This document shows, one piece after another, positions 1-12,647 of a stretch of DNA of 64,000 nucleotides. Position 1 is the first letter of the stretch. Each line of letters starts with the position of its first letter. The DNA comes from Hydrocarboniphaga sp. (lineage in GTDB: Bacteria; Pseudomonadota; Gammaproteobacteria; Nevskiales; Nevskiaceae), in the NCBI RefSeq assembly GCF_028291725.1, contig NZ_JAQGNT010000026.1, forward strand, positions 124,001-188,000, read 5' to 3'. The position numbers were made by a program, and so were the translations under genes. A model generated the notes under the pieces. The model saw only the letters and a program-made list of their open reading frames with translations. It searched no databases and was not told the DNA's origin.

Positions 1-201
1 GGAGGGCTCGGCGAGCCCGCCTGGTCGATGGCCAGCGGCCGGCTGCCGACGGGGCTTTCCATCGATAGCACCAGCGGCGTGATCGCCGGAACTCCCGAAC
101 CACAGACGGCGGACGGCAGCACGCATTCCTTTACCGTGCAGGCCCGCGATACGGCGGGCGACAGCGTCGCCCGCTCTTACACGATGACGATCACGCCCTG
201 A
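1..201 (+). CDS. C-terminal fragment of a protein with putative Ig-like (cadherin-like) repeats
   Basis: The open frame enters from the left edge and stops with TGA at 199-201, so only the last 66 residues are visible. They read like the end of a bacterial putative-Ig repeat: LPTGLSID, then GVIAGTPE, then SFTVQARD and a final YTMTITP strand. Such repeats occur in tandem in secreted or surface proteins and often mediate adhesion or carry enzyme domains. The rest of the protein lies outside the window, so its overall role cannot be stated. Confidence 0.7.
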   Translation, partial: GGLGEPAWSMASGRLPTGLSIDSTSGVIAGTPEPQTADGSTHSFTVQARDTAGDSVARSYTMTITP

Positions 202-218
202 AGCGTCGTCTGCCGACT

Positions 219-638
219 TTAAGGCGTCGCTTGCGGGGTCGGGGTCGCCGGCGCCGCGAGCTGGGTCAAGGCGGCGCGCATCTCGTCGACGCTCATGAAA
301 TGCCGCAGTTCACCGACCTGTTTGCCCTGCGTGTCGATCAGTGCAAGCCAGCCGGTGCCCTGGTTGGACATGTAGAGCGGCAGGATGCCCAGCTTCCGGG
401 CCTGGACTCGTGTCGCCGCCTTGCGTTCCTCGTTGGTCACGTCGAGTTTGACGAAGTCGATGCGCTGCTCGAACTCCGGCTGCACTTGCGCGATCTTCGG
501 CGCGATCATCTTGCAGTTCATGCACCAGTCTGCGTAGAACCAGACGGCCATCGGCTTGTCGGCGGCGGACGCGGCGCTGCCGGGCAGCGATACGAGCAGC
601 GATATCAGCAATACCAACGCGATTCCAAAGCGATTCAC
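219..638 (-). CDS. Exported thioredoxin-fold protein
   Basis: 139 residues. The N-terminus is a signal peptide or membrane anchor with a hydrophobic core at about residues 5-20 and an AASA cleavage-like site. Residues 33-44 read WFYADWCMNCKM, a thioredoxin-type CxxC centre (Cys39, Cys42) closer to the C-terminal domain of DsbD (ADWCxxCK) than to classical CGPC thioredoxin. A role in periplasmic disulfide exchange follows from the fold and the signal. The substrate is unknown. The gene is convergent with the fragment to its left and divergent from tilS. Confidence 0.75.
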   Translation of the reverse strand: MNRFGIALVLLISLLVSLPGSAASAADKPMAVWFYADWCMNCKMIAPKIAQVQPEFEQRIDFVKLDVTNEERKAATRVQARKLGILPLYMSNQGTGWLALIDTQGKQVGELRHFMSVDEMRAALTQLAAPATPTPQATP

Positions 639-734
639 CCGCTACTCCTGCGTTGAAGCCAATGTTGAAAGTGGCACCAGCCTAGCGCGGGCATCCTGAC
701 TGCGCGCTGGTCGGACGCCGCCTCGGCGGCGTCA

Positions 735-740
735 TATTAT
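735..740 (+). promoter_or_regulatory. Candidate -10 box of tilS
   Basis: TATTAT ends 7 nt before the ATG at 748. No Shine-Dalgarno sequence lies in between, so transcription would start at or next to the start codon. The -35 region (712-717) is poor. Confidence 0.3.
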
Positions 741-747
741 GCCGCCC

Positions 748-2025
748 ATGCCGTTCGACCCCGCCCGGATGCTTGTCGATGCGCCGCTGCCAGCCGGCGC
801 GCGTCGTCTGTGGGTCGCCTATAGCGGTGGCCTCGATTCGCTCGTGCTGCTCGATTCGCTGAGCCGGCTGCATCGTCAGGGCCTAGTGGCGGAGCCGCGC
901 GCGCTGCACGTGCATCACGGCCTGCAGTCGGTCGCCGATGACTGGGTGGCGCACTGCGCCGCGCAATGCGAACGCCTGGATGTCGAACTGCAGGTACTGC
1001 GGGTGCGGATCGATGCAGACGATCCCTCCGGCCCGGAGGCCGCCGCGCGCCGCGCCCGGTATGAGGCTTTGCGCGGGCCGATGTCGAGCGACGACGTGCT
1101 GGCGACCGCGCATCAGCTCGACGACCAGGCCGAAACCTTTCTGATGCGCGCGCTGCGCGGTTCCGGGCCGCGCGGGCTGGCGGCGATGCGCGGCCTGCAG
1201 CGTTTTGAGCCGGGCTGGCTGTGGCGGCCGCTGCTGAGCCGCTCCCGCGCCGAGCTGGAAGCCCATGCGCGCGCCTGGCAGCTGAGCTGGATTGAGGACC
1301 CTCACAATGCCGACCCGCGCTACGAGCGCTCGTGGCTGCGAGGGCAAATCAGCCCGCTGCTGCGCGACCGCTGGCCGGCCGCCGCGCAGAACCTGGCGCG
1401 CAGCGCCGATCTGAGCGCCGAGGCCGATGATCTGCTCGACGAACTCGCCGATATCGACGCCGCCGTGTGCGCGACCGGTGCCGGCCTGTCCTGCGGCGCG
1501 CTGCTCGCGCTGAGTCCGGCGCGGCGGCGCAACCTGCTGCGCCGGTGCATCCAGGCGCGAGGCCTGTCCACGCCGCCATACGCGGTGCTGCTGCGCCTGG
1601 ACGATGTGCTGATGGCCAAGGCCGACGCGACACCGCTGCTGGCCTGGCCCGGCGGTGAATTGCGCCGCTATCGCGACGTGTTATGGATGCTGCCGTCGTT
1701 GGGCGGGGAGCCCGGCGACTGGGCGGCCGACTGGGACGGCCGCGAGGTTTTGCAGCTGCCGGCGGCTTGCGGAGCGCTGGCAAGCGAGTGTGGCGAAGGC
1801 CTGGTTCGCGTCTGTTTTGCGCGCGGTGGCGAGAGCATCGTGATGCATCCGGGCGGACCTCATCGCGCCTTGAAGAACCTGTTTCAGGAGCATGGCGTGC
1901 CGCCGTGGAAGCGGCGGCGCACGCCCCTGGTGTACGAGCAGGATGAACTGCGCTGGGTCGGCGGCCTGCCGCTGGCGGGTGCTGCGGACAGCTTCCTCGC
2001 CGGGCTACGCTGGCGTCAGGAATAG
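748..2025 (+). CDS. tilS: tRNA(Ile)-lysidine synthase
   Basis: TilS attaches lysine to C34 of the tRNA-Ile with a CAU anticodon, using ATP, so that it reads AUA. The protein has the N-type ATP pyrophosphatase P-loop SGGLDS near residue 27, an HVHHGLQ motif and an HQLDDQAETFLMRALRGSG motif, all typical of TilS. The C-terminal domain ends in the usual PPWKRRRTPLVY region. Length (425 residues) is normal. An ATG at 739 in the same frame is possible, but it overlaps the candidate -10 box, so the ATG at 748 was preferred. Confidence 0.9.
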   Translation: MPFDPARMLVDAPLPAGARRLWVAYSGGLDSLVLLDSLSRLHRQGLVAEPRALHVHHGLQSVADDWVAHCAAQCERLDVELQVLRVRIDADDPSGPEAAARRARYEALRGPMSSDDVLATAHQLDDQAETFLMRALRGSGPRGLAAMRGLQRFEPGWLWRPLLSRSRAELEAHARAWQLSWIEDPHNADPRYERSWLRGQISPLLRDRWPAAAQNLARSADLSAEADDLLDELADIDAAVCATGAGLSCGALLALSPARRRNLLRRCIQARGLSTPPYAVLLRLDDVLMAKADATPLLAWPGGELRRYRDVLWMLPSLGGEPGDWAADWDGREVLQLPAACGALASECGEGLVRVCFARGGESIVMHPGGPHRALKNLFQEHGVPPWKRRRTPLVYEQDELRWVGGLPLAGAADSFLAGLRWRQE

Positions 2026-2076
2026 ACGGCAAAACAAAACCTAGAAAAAAACCTGGAAACCGGAGCGAGGAGCGCG

Positions 2077-3708
2077 ATGAAAGGACAGATGATGGAGCAG
2101 GCCCTGCTGATCAGCCGCCTGCTGGTACATGCCGAAGGCTGCCATGCCGACACCGAGATCGTGTCGCGGCGGGTCGAGCCGGCGGAAGGCGCGGCGCGTT
2201 TTCACCGCAGCAATTGGCGCGAGATCGGCATCCGTGCGCGCAAGCTGGCCCAGGCCCTGGCCGGTCTCGGCGTGCAGCAGGACGATCGGGTCGGCACCCT
2301 CGCCTGGAACGGTTATCGCCACCTGGAGCTGTACTACGCGATCTCCGGCAGCGGCGCGGTGATTCATACGGTCAATCCGCGGCTGTTCCCGGAACAGATC
2401 GCCTGGATCATCAACCACGCCGAAGACCGCGTGCTGTGCTTCGACATCAACCTGGCGCCGCTGGTCGAGAAGCTTGCGCCGCTGTGCCCGACGGTGCAGA
2501 CCTGGGTGGCGATGACCGACGCCGCGCACCGGCCGGCGCAGAAGATCGCGAATCTGGTCTGCTACGAGGATCTGCTCGCGGCCGAGACCGGCGACTATGA
2601 ATGGCCGCAGTTCGACGAGCGCCAGGCCGCGTGCCTGTGCTACACCTCGGGCACCACCGGCAATCCCAAGGGCGCGCTGTACTCGCATCGCTCGACGCTG
2701 CTGCACACTTATGCCTCTGCGCTGCCGGATGGGCTGAACCTGTCGGCGCGCGATGTGGCGCTGCCGATCGTGCCGATGTTCCACGTCAACGCCTGGGGCA
2801 TTCCGTACGCGGCGCCGCTGGTGGGGTTCAAGCTGGTGCTGCCGGGCGCCGCGCTGGACGGTGCCAGCCTCTGCGAGCTGTTTTCCAACGAGGGCGTGAC
2901 GTTCTCCGCCGGCGTGCCGACGGTCTGGCTCGGCATGCTGCAATACGTGCGCGAGCACGGCAGCCAGCTGCCGACGCTGAAGCGCTGCCTGGTCGGCGGC
3001 TCGGCCTGTCCGCCGGCGTTGTTCGATTCGTTCCAGAAGGAGCTTGGCGTCACGCTGCAGTCGGGCTGGGGCATGACCGAAATGTCGCCGCTGGGCGCGG
3101 TCAATGCGCTGAAGAAAAAACATCTGGACCTGCCGGCCGAGCAGCGCCGGACGCTGGAGCTGAAAGCCGGGCGCCTGGTGTTCGGCGTCGAGGCCAAGAT
3201 CGTCGACGGCGAGGGCAAGATCCTGCCGCGCGACGGGGTCGCCTTCGGCGACCTGATGGTGCGCGGCCCCTGGGTGATCGACCGCTACTACAAGGGCGAG
3301 ACCAGCCCGCTGGTCGACGGCTGGTTCCCGACCGGCGACGTGGCGACACTCGACGCGGACGGTTTCATCGGCATCACCGATCGCTCCAAAGACGTGATCA
3401 AGTCCGGCGGCGAGTGGATCAGCTCGATCGACCTGGAGAACATCGCGATGAGCCACCCGGCGGTCGCCGAGGCCGCGGTAATCGCCGTCGCCCATCCGAA
3501 GTGGGACGAGCGGCCGCTGCTGGTCGCGGTGCGGCGCCCGGGTGCCAGCGTCACCGCCGCGGAGCTGATCGCGCACTACGAAGGCCGCATCGCCAAATGG
3601 TGGACGCCGGACGACGTCGCCTTCGTCGACGAGTTGCCGCATACCGCGACTGGCAAGGTGCAGAAGCTCAAGCTGCGCGAGCAGTTCAAGGCACACCAAC
3701 TGCCGTAG
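2077..3708 (+). CDS. Medium/long-chain fatty acid-CoA ligase, AlkK-like
   Basis: An ANL-superfamily acyl-CoA synthetase of 543 residues. It activates a fatty acid to acyl-AMP and then acyl-CoA. The AMP-binding P-loop [11 protein letters not shown] is near residue 190, the GWGMTEMS motif follows, and [12 protein letters not shown] and the C-terminal catalytic lysine in [11 protein letters not shown] are present. The N-terminus and the [16 protein letters not shown] segments match AlkK of alkane-degrading pseudomonads. AGGAG at 2068-2072 precedes the ATG. A REP pair follows immediately. No alkane-degradation genes adjoin it, so the physiological chain length is not known. Confidence 0.88.
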   Translation: MKGQMMEQALLISRLLVHAEGCHADTEIVSRRVEPAEGAARFHRSNWREIGIRARKLAQALAGLGVQQDDRVGTLAWNGYRHLELYYAISGSGAVIHTVNPRLFPEQIAWIINHAEDRVLCFDINLAPLVEKLAPLCPTVQTWVAMTDAAHRPAQKIANLVCYEDLLAAETGDYEWPQFDERQAACLCYTSGTTGNPKGALYSHRSTLLHTYASALPDGLNLSARDVALPIVPMFHVNAWGIPYAAPLVGFKLVLPGAALDGASLCELFSNEGVTFSAGVPTVWLGMLQYVREHGSQLPTLKRCLVGGSACPPALFDSFQKELGVTLQSGWGMTEMSPLGAVNALKKKHLDLPAEQRRTLELKAGRLVFGVEAKIVDGEGKILPRDGVAFGDLMVRGPWVIDRYYKGETSPLVDGWFPTGDVATLDADGFIGITDRSKDVIKSGGEWISSIDLENIAMSHPAVAEAAVIAVAHPKWDERPLLVAVRRPGASVTAAELIAHYEGRIAKWWTPDDVAFVDELPHTATGKVQKLKLREQFKAHQLP

Positions 3709-3713
3709 CTGCC

Positions 3714-3792
3714 GTAGGTTGGGGTGAGCGCAGCGAACCCCAACATCGGCGCGGATCGAACGTTGGGGTTCGCTGCGCTCACCCCAACCTAC
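3714..3792. repeat. REP pair, GTAG + GTTGGGGT family
   Basis: Two inverted copies of GTAG followed by the palindrome GTTGGGGT...ACCCCAAC face each other across a short variable centre. The same family recurs at 14097-14176, 17770-17847 and 63180-63258. The layout is that of a BIME, the kind of element mobilised by REP-associated tyrosine transposases. No such transposase lies in the window. Confidence 0.9.
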
Positions 3793-3836
3793 GGTGAAGC
3801 CGGCGGTTCGTGGCAGTGGTAGCGCCCATGCCGTAA

Positions 3837-5528
<1,692 letters not shown>

Positions 5529-5559
5529 CGGTTCTCAGACTGCCGGCGACGCTGAGGAT

Positions 5560-6225
5560 ATGAGCCCGGCTTCCGAAGCAGACCGGGACCTGGTTGCGCC
5601 TGATTCCGGTGCCGAGCCGACCCTTGAGCGTAGCCGGCGGATCGTCGAGGCCGCCTACGAGCTGTTGGGCGAAGCGGGGCTGGAAGGGCTCACGATCCGC
5701 GCGGTGCTGAAGAAAACCGGATTGTCGCGGCGGGCTTTCTACGAGCGCTTCGCCGGCAAGGACGAGTTGATGCTCGCGGTGTTCGAGCGGACCATTGGCA
5801 TGGCGGCCGAGCATTTCGGCGAGCAGATCAAGGTCTTGCCCGATCCGCTGCGGCGGCTGGAGCTGATCGTCACGCATATCAGCCTCGGCACGCGTGTTTC
5901 CGGTTCGGACAACGAGACCAGCGATCGCCGCGGCGCGGCGATGAGCCGCGAACACTTGCGTCTGGCCGAATCGCACCCGGCCGCGCTGCAGGCGGCGCTG
6001 CGTCCCCTGCTTGATCTGATCGCGCAGCAGCTGTCGGCCGGCATGGCGGCCGGCCTGGTCAGGCACGGCGCTGCGCCGCGGCTGGCGACACTGGTCTACA
6101 ACCTGGTTTCTACCACCGTGCACACCGAGCTGCTGTCCCGTGAGACCGCTCTGCCCGATCCGCCGGGCCGTCTGCGCCAGGCTGCTGATCTTTGGGAGTT
6201 CTGCCGGCGGGCGATCGCGGCTTGA
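5560..6225 (+). CDS. TetR-family transcriptional regulator
   Basis: The N-terminal helix-turn-helix is visible: IVEAAYELLGEAGLEGLT, then TGLSRRAFYERFAGKDELM. The C-terminal half is divergent and should bind an unknown ligand. A TTG start at 5521 in the same frame would overlap the end of pyrG. The ATG at 5560 with GAGG just upstream was chosen, giving 221 residues. The gene lies between pyrG and kdsA in the same orientation. Neither is an obvious target, and no inverted-repeat operator was identified. Confidence 0.8.
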   Translation: MSPASEADRDLVAPDSGAEPTLERSRRIVEAAYELLGEAGLEGLTIRAVLKKTGLSRRAFYERFAGKDELMLAVFERTIGMAAEHFGEQIKVLPDPLRRLELIVTHISLGTRVSGSDNETSDRRGAAMSREHLRLAESHPAALQAALRPLLDLIAQQLSAGMAAGLVRHGAAPRLATLVYNLVSTTVHTELLSRETALPDPPGRLRQAADLWEFCRRAIAA

Positions 6226-6331
6226 GGCAGCGCACCGTATAGCGCGCCGCAAGCCGCCAGGCGAGCTCCGGGCAGCGAAAGTGCATGGCAGGTAAAATCT
6301 GCGCTCTTTCGCTGTAGACAAGGACAAGCAC

Positions 6332-7168
6332 ATGAAACTCTGCGGCCGCGACATCGGCATCGATCAACCGCTGTTCATCATCGCGGGCCCGGACACGCTG
6401 GAGTCGCAGGAGATGGCGATCGAGGTCGCCGGCCACATTGCCGAGATCGCGAAAAAGCTCGACATCCTGTACATCTTCAAGGGCAGCTTCGACAAGGCCA
6501 ACCGCAGCTCGCACGAGAGCTATCGCGGCCCGGGCCTGAACGAAGGCCTGAAGATGATGGAGGCGATCAAGAAACAGATCGGCGTGCCGGTGCTGACCGA
6601 CGTGCACGAAGACACGCCGCTCGATGAACTGAAGACCGTGATCGACGTCATCCAGACGCCGGCCTTCCTGTGCCGCCAGACCAATTTCATGCAGAAGGTC
6701 GCGATGACCGGCCGGCCGATCAACGTCAAGAAGGGCCAGTTCATGTCGCCCTGGGAAATGGGCAACGTGATCGCCAAGATGAAGGCGGTGGCGGCCGACC
6801 AGTTCCTGCTGTGCGAGCGCGGTTTCAGTTTTGGCTATAACAATCTGGTCGCCGACATGCGTGGCCTGGCGATCATGCGCAAGTTCTCGCCGGTGGTGTT
6901 CGATGCCACGCACACGGTGCAGTTGCCGGGCGGGCAGGGCACGGCTTCCGGCGGCATGCGCGAGATGATCCCGGTGCTGGCGCGCGCCGCGGTCGGTGCC
7001 GGTGTGTCGGGCGTGTTCATGGAAACCCATCCGCGCCCGGACGAGGCGCTGTGCGACGGCCCGAACTCGCTGCCGCTGGCCAAGATCCAGGGCCTGCTGG
7101 AGACACTGGTGGCGCTGGACAAGCTGGTGAAATCCAAGCCGTTGCTGGAGTCCGAACTCGGTGCCTGA
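6332..7168 (+). CDS. kdsA: 3-deoxy-8-phosphooctulonate (KDO-8-P) synthase
   Basis: 278 residues. The enzyme condenses PEP with arabinose 5-phosphate to KDO-8-P for the LPS inner core. Family motifs SFDKANRSS, RGPGLNEG, PAFLCRQTNF, FDATHTVQ, PGGQGTASGG and METHPRPDEALCDGP are all present. The QLPGG.G..SGG segment and the His, Glu and Asp ligands are those of the metal-dependent class. The usual metal-ligand Cys in the N-terminal GPC motif is instead Asp21 (AGPDTLES). AAGGA precedes the ATG, and TAAAAT at 6293-6298 is a possible -10. A strong hairpin terminator follows. Confidence 0.95.
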   Translation: MKLCGRDIGIDQPLFIIAGPDTLESQEMAIEVAGHIAEIAKKLDILYIFKGSFDKANRSSHESYRGPGLNEGLKMMEAIKKQIGVPVLTDVHEDTPLDELKTVIDVIQTPAFLCRQTNFMQKVAMTGRPINVKKGQFMSPWEMGNVIAKMKAVAADQFLLCERGFSFGYNNLVADMRGLAIMRKFSPVVFDATHTVQLPGGQGTASGGMREMIPVLARAAVGAGVSGVFMETHPRPDEALCDGPNSLPLAKIQGLLETLVALDKLVKSKPLLESELGA

Positions 7169-7194
7169 TGGTCCAGTTGAAATAAGAGGGCGAA

Positions 7195-7230
7195 ACAAAA
7201 AAGGGGGCGGCTCAAGCCGCCCCCTTTTGT
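7195..7230. terminator. Bidirectional rho-independent terminator
   Basis: An A-rich run is followed by a GC stem (AAGGGGGCGG / CCGCCCCCTT) with a very short loop and a T run. It sits between the convergent kdsA and M4 peptidase genes and can serve both. Confidence 0.9.
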
Positions 7231-7246
7231 CAGCCGCCGCTGATGC

Positions 7247-10060
7247 TCAGGGTTTGACGACGACCTTGTAACCGGTCTTGTAGGTGCCGACCTTGACCTG
7301 CATCTCAACCGGAGCGCTCGCGGAAACGGTCAAACGCAGCTGCAGCGTGTCGCCGTTGTTGATCTTTCCGTCCGCAGCGGTAAACGCACCGTCGTTCTTC
7401 GAGTAGGCCGCCGACGGATCGCCGCTGATCGACAGGCTCACCGCCTGCGATACACCGGTGATCGTGACCACGTTCGACACCAGCTTGGTGCCGGCCTTGG
7501 CTTTCTTCGTGGCGAACTTGAAGGCATCGGGCGTCTTGTCGACCGCCGCGCAGTAGCCGAGCTTCACGTCATCAACGAACCAGCCCACGTTGCCGCCGCA
7601 GCCGTCGTTGCCGAATTCCCAGCGGAACTTGACTTTGGACCCGGTCACCGCGCCCAGCTTGGCCAGATCGACGATCGTCGTGCCCCAGCTGCCGGTGGCC
7701 TCACCCTGATCGGAACCGGTCCACGCTGCCTGGCCGGCGAGCGGGTTGGTGTTGTTGCCGGTCAATCCAAGCGGGTCGGGCACGCCTTCGATCAAGGGAG
7801 CATCGCTGAACGCGCCGCTATGCTGGTTGTAGAAGAACGCAGCCGGCGGAACCACCGCGAACGCCGCACCGTCGATGCTGTACTTCAGGTTGCCACCGTC
7901 ATAGCCGGCCTCGGCCTGCATGAAGTGGTCGAACTTGAAGTAGCCGGCGTCGTCGGGAACGCTGATCTCCGGAGTATCCATCGAGTAGGAGCCCGAGATG
8001 TCGCCGCCACTGGCACAGGTACCGCCGGTGTTGTCGACCGCGAACGCCGCCTTGCCGGTATGCGGTGCCGGCAGCGCGCTGCTGATCACCCAATTGAACT
8101 GGCTGGGCGTCGAGTCGCCGGTGGTAGTGCTGCTCAAAGTCCAGTCCGACGGGATCTCGCTGACTTTCTCCCAGGTCTGCTTGAAGGTCGGGGTCTCGGT
8201 CAGGCCGGCGGCGCAGAATGCCGGCGTCGAAGCTTCCGGCTGCAGCACCGGCATGTAGTCGCATTTCTGCGCGACCGTCATCGCGTCGGTGTTGCGGAAC
8301 TCCACTGCCAGCGTCACCTCGTGCACCGCCGAGCAATCGGCCGTGGTGATGACTTCGGCTGACACATTGCCGAACACATCGTTCAAGGGCTGGCCGATCA
8401 ACTCGGCGCAGGACTGTTCCAGTGCATCGGCGTGCTGCGGATAGTTGGTGGTCGGCGTCTGGTGATGCGTTTCGGCCTGGAAGTAGATATGTGCGGCCTT
8501 GACCAGGCCGATGCCCGGGATCGTGTGGCCGTTGAAAGTCTTGCCGTCGACCAGCATCGCGTAGGCGTGGTTGGAGACGCCCGAGTTGGTATGCACGCCG
8601 CCGTTGTCGCCGGTGTCGCAATAGTAGTTCGGGGACGTGATCACGCTGCCCGGTGACGGCGTCGCCAAAACCGAGATGCCGAGGATGGGAATGTTGACGC
8701 CGAAGTTGTCCGGGTCCCACATGTCGCGCAGCAGGATGCCCGCGGCGACCTCGCTCATGTCTTCGCCCATCACCCAGCGGCTGCCGCCCTGGTCGTAAGT
8801 CGTGCCTTCGGTCAGCGTCACGCCGAGTGGCCCTTCGATGCCGTTCACCAGGTCGTAGGTTTCGCCGAAGATGTCTGAATAACTCTCGTTGAGCGCACCG
8901 GACTGGTACTGGTAGACCAGGCCATGCGTGTACTCGGTGTAGGCGTGGCTCCACTCGTGGCTGACCACGTCGTCGGCGTCGAAGCCCGGGCAGTAGTTGG
9001 TCGAGGTGCCGTCCCAGTAGGCGTTCGGGCACTGATCGTTGACCAGGTAGACGCTGCGCTGGATCTGGTCGGCGGCGGCGATGGCGCCGTCGTCGTAGCC
9101 CTCGCGACCAAACAGGTTTTTATAGAGCTTGTAGGTGCCGCCGGCGAAGACATACAGGTTATTGACCGGCAAATCGGCCGTGCGCGTGGACGCCGGGTTG
9201 CCCTTGGTGTCGCCCTGAAACGGCGGATCGGCGGGAGCCAGCGGGCTGCCCTCGGTCAGAACCGGCGGCAGGTCCATCGTCGGCGTGTAGATCGCGCGAT
9301 TCAGCAGCGAGTGGATTTCGTCGATGTGGTTGAGCACCGCGCCGGTGTTGGCATTCAGGATCACGCGCTCGCGCACTGCGTCGCTGCCCTTGACCATGAC
9401 TTCGTAGGCCAGGAAGTTCTGGCCTTCGATGCCCTTGAGCAGGCCGGTGCGGTAGATCATCAGGCGTGAGGATTCCACCGTCAGCGCCGATTTCGGATGC
9501 AGTTTGCGGGTGGCCGCGAGGCCGCGCGCGCGCAGCGTGCCGACTGACAGCTGCGGGCTGATCGACAGGCCGTCGAGGCCCTCGATGAACACGCCATTGG
9601 TGCCGGTAATGCCCTTGGCATTCATGTGCACGACGACGCGCGCGCCGAACACCGGCAGGCCCTGGTAGTACTGGTCCAGATGCACATGGGTGCCGCCGTT
9701 GCCGTCGGTCGAGACGCGCTTCTGGCGCAGTTCGGCCAGAGGGTTCTTGACGCCGAGCACCGAGCCGTAAATCGACAGGAAGTTCTGCGCGCGCGCCAGC
9801 GGCGCGTCGGCCGCATTGTCGACCATCAGCACGCGTTTGGCGGAAGCGTGGACCGTGGCATAGGCGCTGCCGGCGATGCGGTTTTCGGTGACCGCGCCCG
9901 AGGCGTTCTGTGACAAGCGCTGCAGGGCTTCGGCCGCCGTCGTCGCCGGACGATCCATCGCGGCGAGACTGATAGAAGGAACTGCAGCCAAACCGGCGGC
10001 AGTGGCGGCGAGCAGCAACGAACTTGGGCGCAGATCGCGCCAGAACGAACGGGTATGCAT
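7247..10060 (-). CDS. Secreted M4 (thermolysin-family) metallopeptidase
   Basis: 937 residues with a signal peptide (hydrophobic residues about 14-33, cut near SLAA). Residues about 75-240 form the FTP/PepSY-type propeptide. The catalytic domain carries HEWSH at 368-372 and GALNESYSDIFGE with the third zinc ligand Glu392. TNSGVSNHAYAML supplies the transition-state His. A MAM- or immune-inhibitor-A-like beta domain follows (FKFDHFMQAE, GWFVDDVKL), then about 90 residues of Ig-like C-terminal domain. It is predicted to be an extracellular protease cleaved from its propeptide. It is transcribed toward kdsA and sits inside the otherwise conserved kdsA-eno order. Confidence 0.92.
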   Translation of the reverse strand: MHTRSFWRDLRPSSLLLAATAAGLAAVPSISLAAMDRPATTAAEALQRLSQNASGAVTENRIAGSAYATVHASAKRVLMVDNAADAPLARAQNFLSIYGSVLGVKNPLAELRQKRVSTDGNGGTHVHLDQYYQGLPVFGARVVVHMNAKGITGTNGVFIEGLDGLSISPQLSVGTLRARGLAATRKLHPKSALTVESSRLMIYRTGLLKGIEGQNFLAYEVMVKGSDAVRERVILNANTGAVLNHIDEIHSLLNRAIYTPTMDLPPVLTEGSPLAPADPPFQGDTKGNPASTRTADLPVNNLYVFAGGTYKLYKNLFGREGYDDGAIAAADQIQRSVYLVNDQCPNAYWDGTSTNYCPGFDADDVVSHEWSHAYTEYTHGLVYQYQSGALNESYSDIFGETYDLVNGIEGPLGVTLTEGTTYDQGGSRWVMGEDMSEVAAGILLRDMWDPDNFGVNIPILGISVLATPSPGSVITSPNYYCDTGDNGGVHTNSGVSNHAYAMLVDGKTFNGHTIPGIGLVKAAHIYFQAETHHQTPTTNYPQHADALEQSCAELIGQPLNDVFGNVSAEVITTADCSAVHEVTLAVEFRNTDAMTVAQKCDYMPVLQPEASTPAFCAAGLTETPTFKQTWEKVSEIPSDWTLSSTTTGDSTPSQFNWVISSALPAPHTGKAAFAVDNTGGTCASGGDISGSYSMDTPEISVPDDAGYFKFDHFMQAEAGYDGGNLKYSIDGAAFAVVPPAAFFYNQHSGAFSDAPLIEGVPDPLGLTGNNTNPLAGQAAWTGSDQGEATGSWGTTIVDLAKLGAVTGSKVKFRWEFGNDGCGGNVGWFVDDVKLGYCAAVDKTPDAFKFATKKAKAGTKLVSNVVTITGVSQAVSLSISGDPSAAYSKNDGAFTAADGKINNGDTLQLRLTVSASAPVEMQVKVGTYKTGYKVVVKP

Positions 10061-10155
10061 GGGTAGGGAAGGCCGTGTAGTGGAAAGGCGAGCCGAGTAT
10101 CAGATTGTTCCCGTGCGTCACAGAAGGGGTAAAACCACCAGTGCCGGTTTGGTAA

Positions 10156-11580
<1,425 letters not shown>

Positions 11581-11582
11581 CT

Positions 11583-11861
11583 ATGCCCAAGTCCGTATTC
11601 GCCAGCGCTTTCTTCGCCGTCATGGCCTTGGGCCTGGTGTGGCGGCTGGTCGTTGCGGACGGCGGCATGAACAGCACGCGCAAGCTTCAGGACCAGGTTG
11701 CGGACGCGAAAGCCGAGCTCGACGTACTGCGGATACGCAACGCCGCGCTCGACGCCGAAGTGCAGGATCTGAACTCCGGCAAGGCGGCGATCGAATCACG
11801 CGCACGTATCACGCTGGGCATGATCAAGCCGGAAGAGACCTTCTATCTGGTCGTCGAATAG
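11583..11861 (+). CDS. ftsB: Cell division protein FtsB
   Basis: 92 residues. A single N-terminal membrane segment (about residues 6-24) is followed by a coiled coil (LQDQVADAKAELDVLRIRNAALDAEV) and the family-typical C-terminal KPEETFYLVVE. FtsB links FtsL and FtsQ in the divisome on the periplasmic side of the inner membrane. It starts 2 nt after eno and is probably cotranscribed with it. Confidence 0.92.
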   Translation: MPKSVFASAFFAVMALGLVWRLVVADGGMNSTRKLQDQVADAKAELDVLRIRNAALDAEVQDLNSGKAAIESRARITLGMIKPEETFYLVVE

Positions 11862-11912
11862 GCCGGCGCGGATCGCGTATCCGGCGCCTTCAGCAGGCAG
11901 GCCAGACCCACA

Positions 11913-12647
11913 ATGAGTGTTGCCGGACGCAGCAAAAGCGCGTCGAAAAGCCGTTACTGGGCCGTGATACCGGCGGCCGGCGGCGGCTCGCGCATGGGCC
12001 TGGCCAAGCCCAAGCAGTATCTGCCGCTGCGCGAACGCACGCTGCTCGAATGGAGCCTGGCGCCGTTCCTCGATTGCGGCTGGATCGACGGCGTGGTGCT
12101 GGTGCTCGCCAAATCGGACAGCGACTATGCCAGGTTGCCGGTCGCGCGCCATCCGAAGATGGTCGTCACCCAGGGCGGCGCGGCGCGCGCCGAATCGGTG
12201 ATGGCCGGGCTCGAGGCCGTCGCCACTTCCACCGCCGGATTCAGCGACATCAGCGTGCTGGTGCACGACGCTGCGCGGCCCTGCCTGGATTGGGCGGACC
12301 TGGATCGGCTGCGCGACGAAGCCGACGACGAGCACGGCGGCCTGCTCGCAATCCCGATGGCGGACACGCTGAAGCTGGCCAAGCAGAACCGCGTCGCCGC
12401 GACGGTGGACCGCGCCACCTACTGGCGTGCACAGACGCCGCAGCTGTTCCGGCTCGATCTGCTGATGCGGGCGCTGCGCGACGCCGGTGCGCGCAAGCTG
12501 GAAATCACCGACGAGGCCAGCGCGATGGAAATCGCCGGCTATAGCCCGCGGCTGGTGCGCGGCCGCGAGAGCAATCTGAAAGTCACGTATCCGGAAGACA
12601 TGGTGCTGGCGGACTTCTGGCTGCAGCAGCAGGAGCTGCAGCCGTGA
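11913..12647 (+). CDS. ispD: 2-C-methyl-D-erythritol 4-phosphate cytidylyltransferase
   Basis: 244 residues. Third step of the MEP isoprenoid pathway, making CDP-ME from MEP and CTP. The nucleotide-binding AAGGGSRMGLAKPKQYL motif is near residue 20. VHDAARPC, RATYWRAQTPQ and the C-terminal NLKVTYPEDM are family signatures. About 20 extra N-terminal residues precede the usual start. The last bases overlap the GTG of ispF (GTGA), so translation is probably coupled. Confidence 0.95.
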   Translation: MSVAGRSKSASKSRYWAVIPAAGGGSRMGLAKPKQYLPLRERTLLEWSLAPFLDCGWIDGVVLVLAKSDSDYARLPVARHPKMVVTQGGAARAESVMAGLEAVATSTAGFSDISVLVHDAARPCLDWADLDRLRDEADDEHGGLLAIPMADTLKLAKQNRVAATVDRATYWRAQTPQLFRLDLLMRALRDAGARKLEITDEASAMEIAGYSPRLVRGRESNLKVTYPEDMVLADFWLQQQELQP

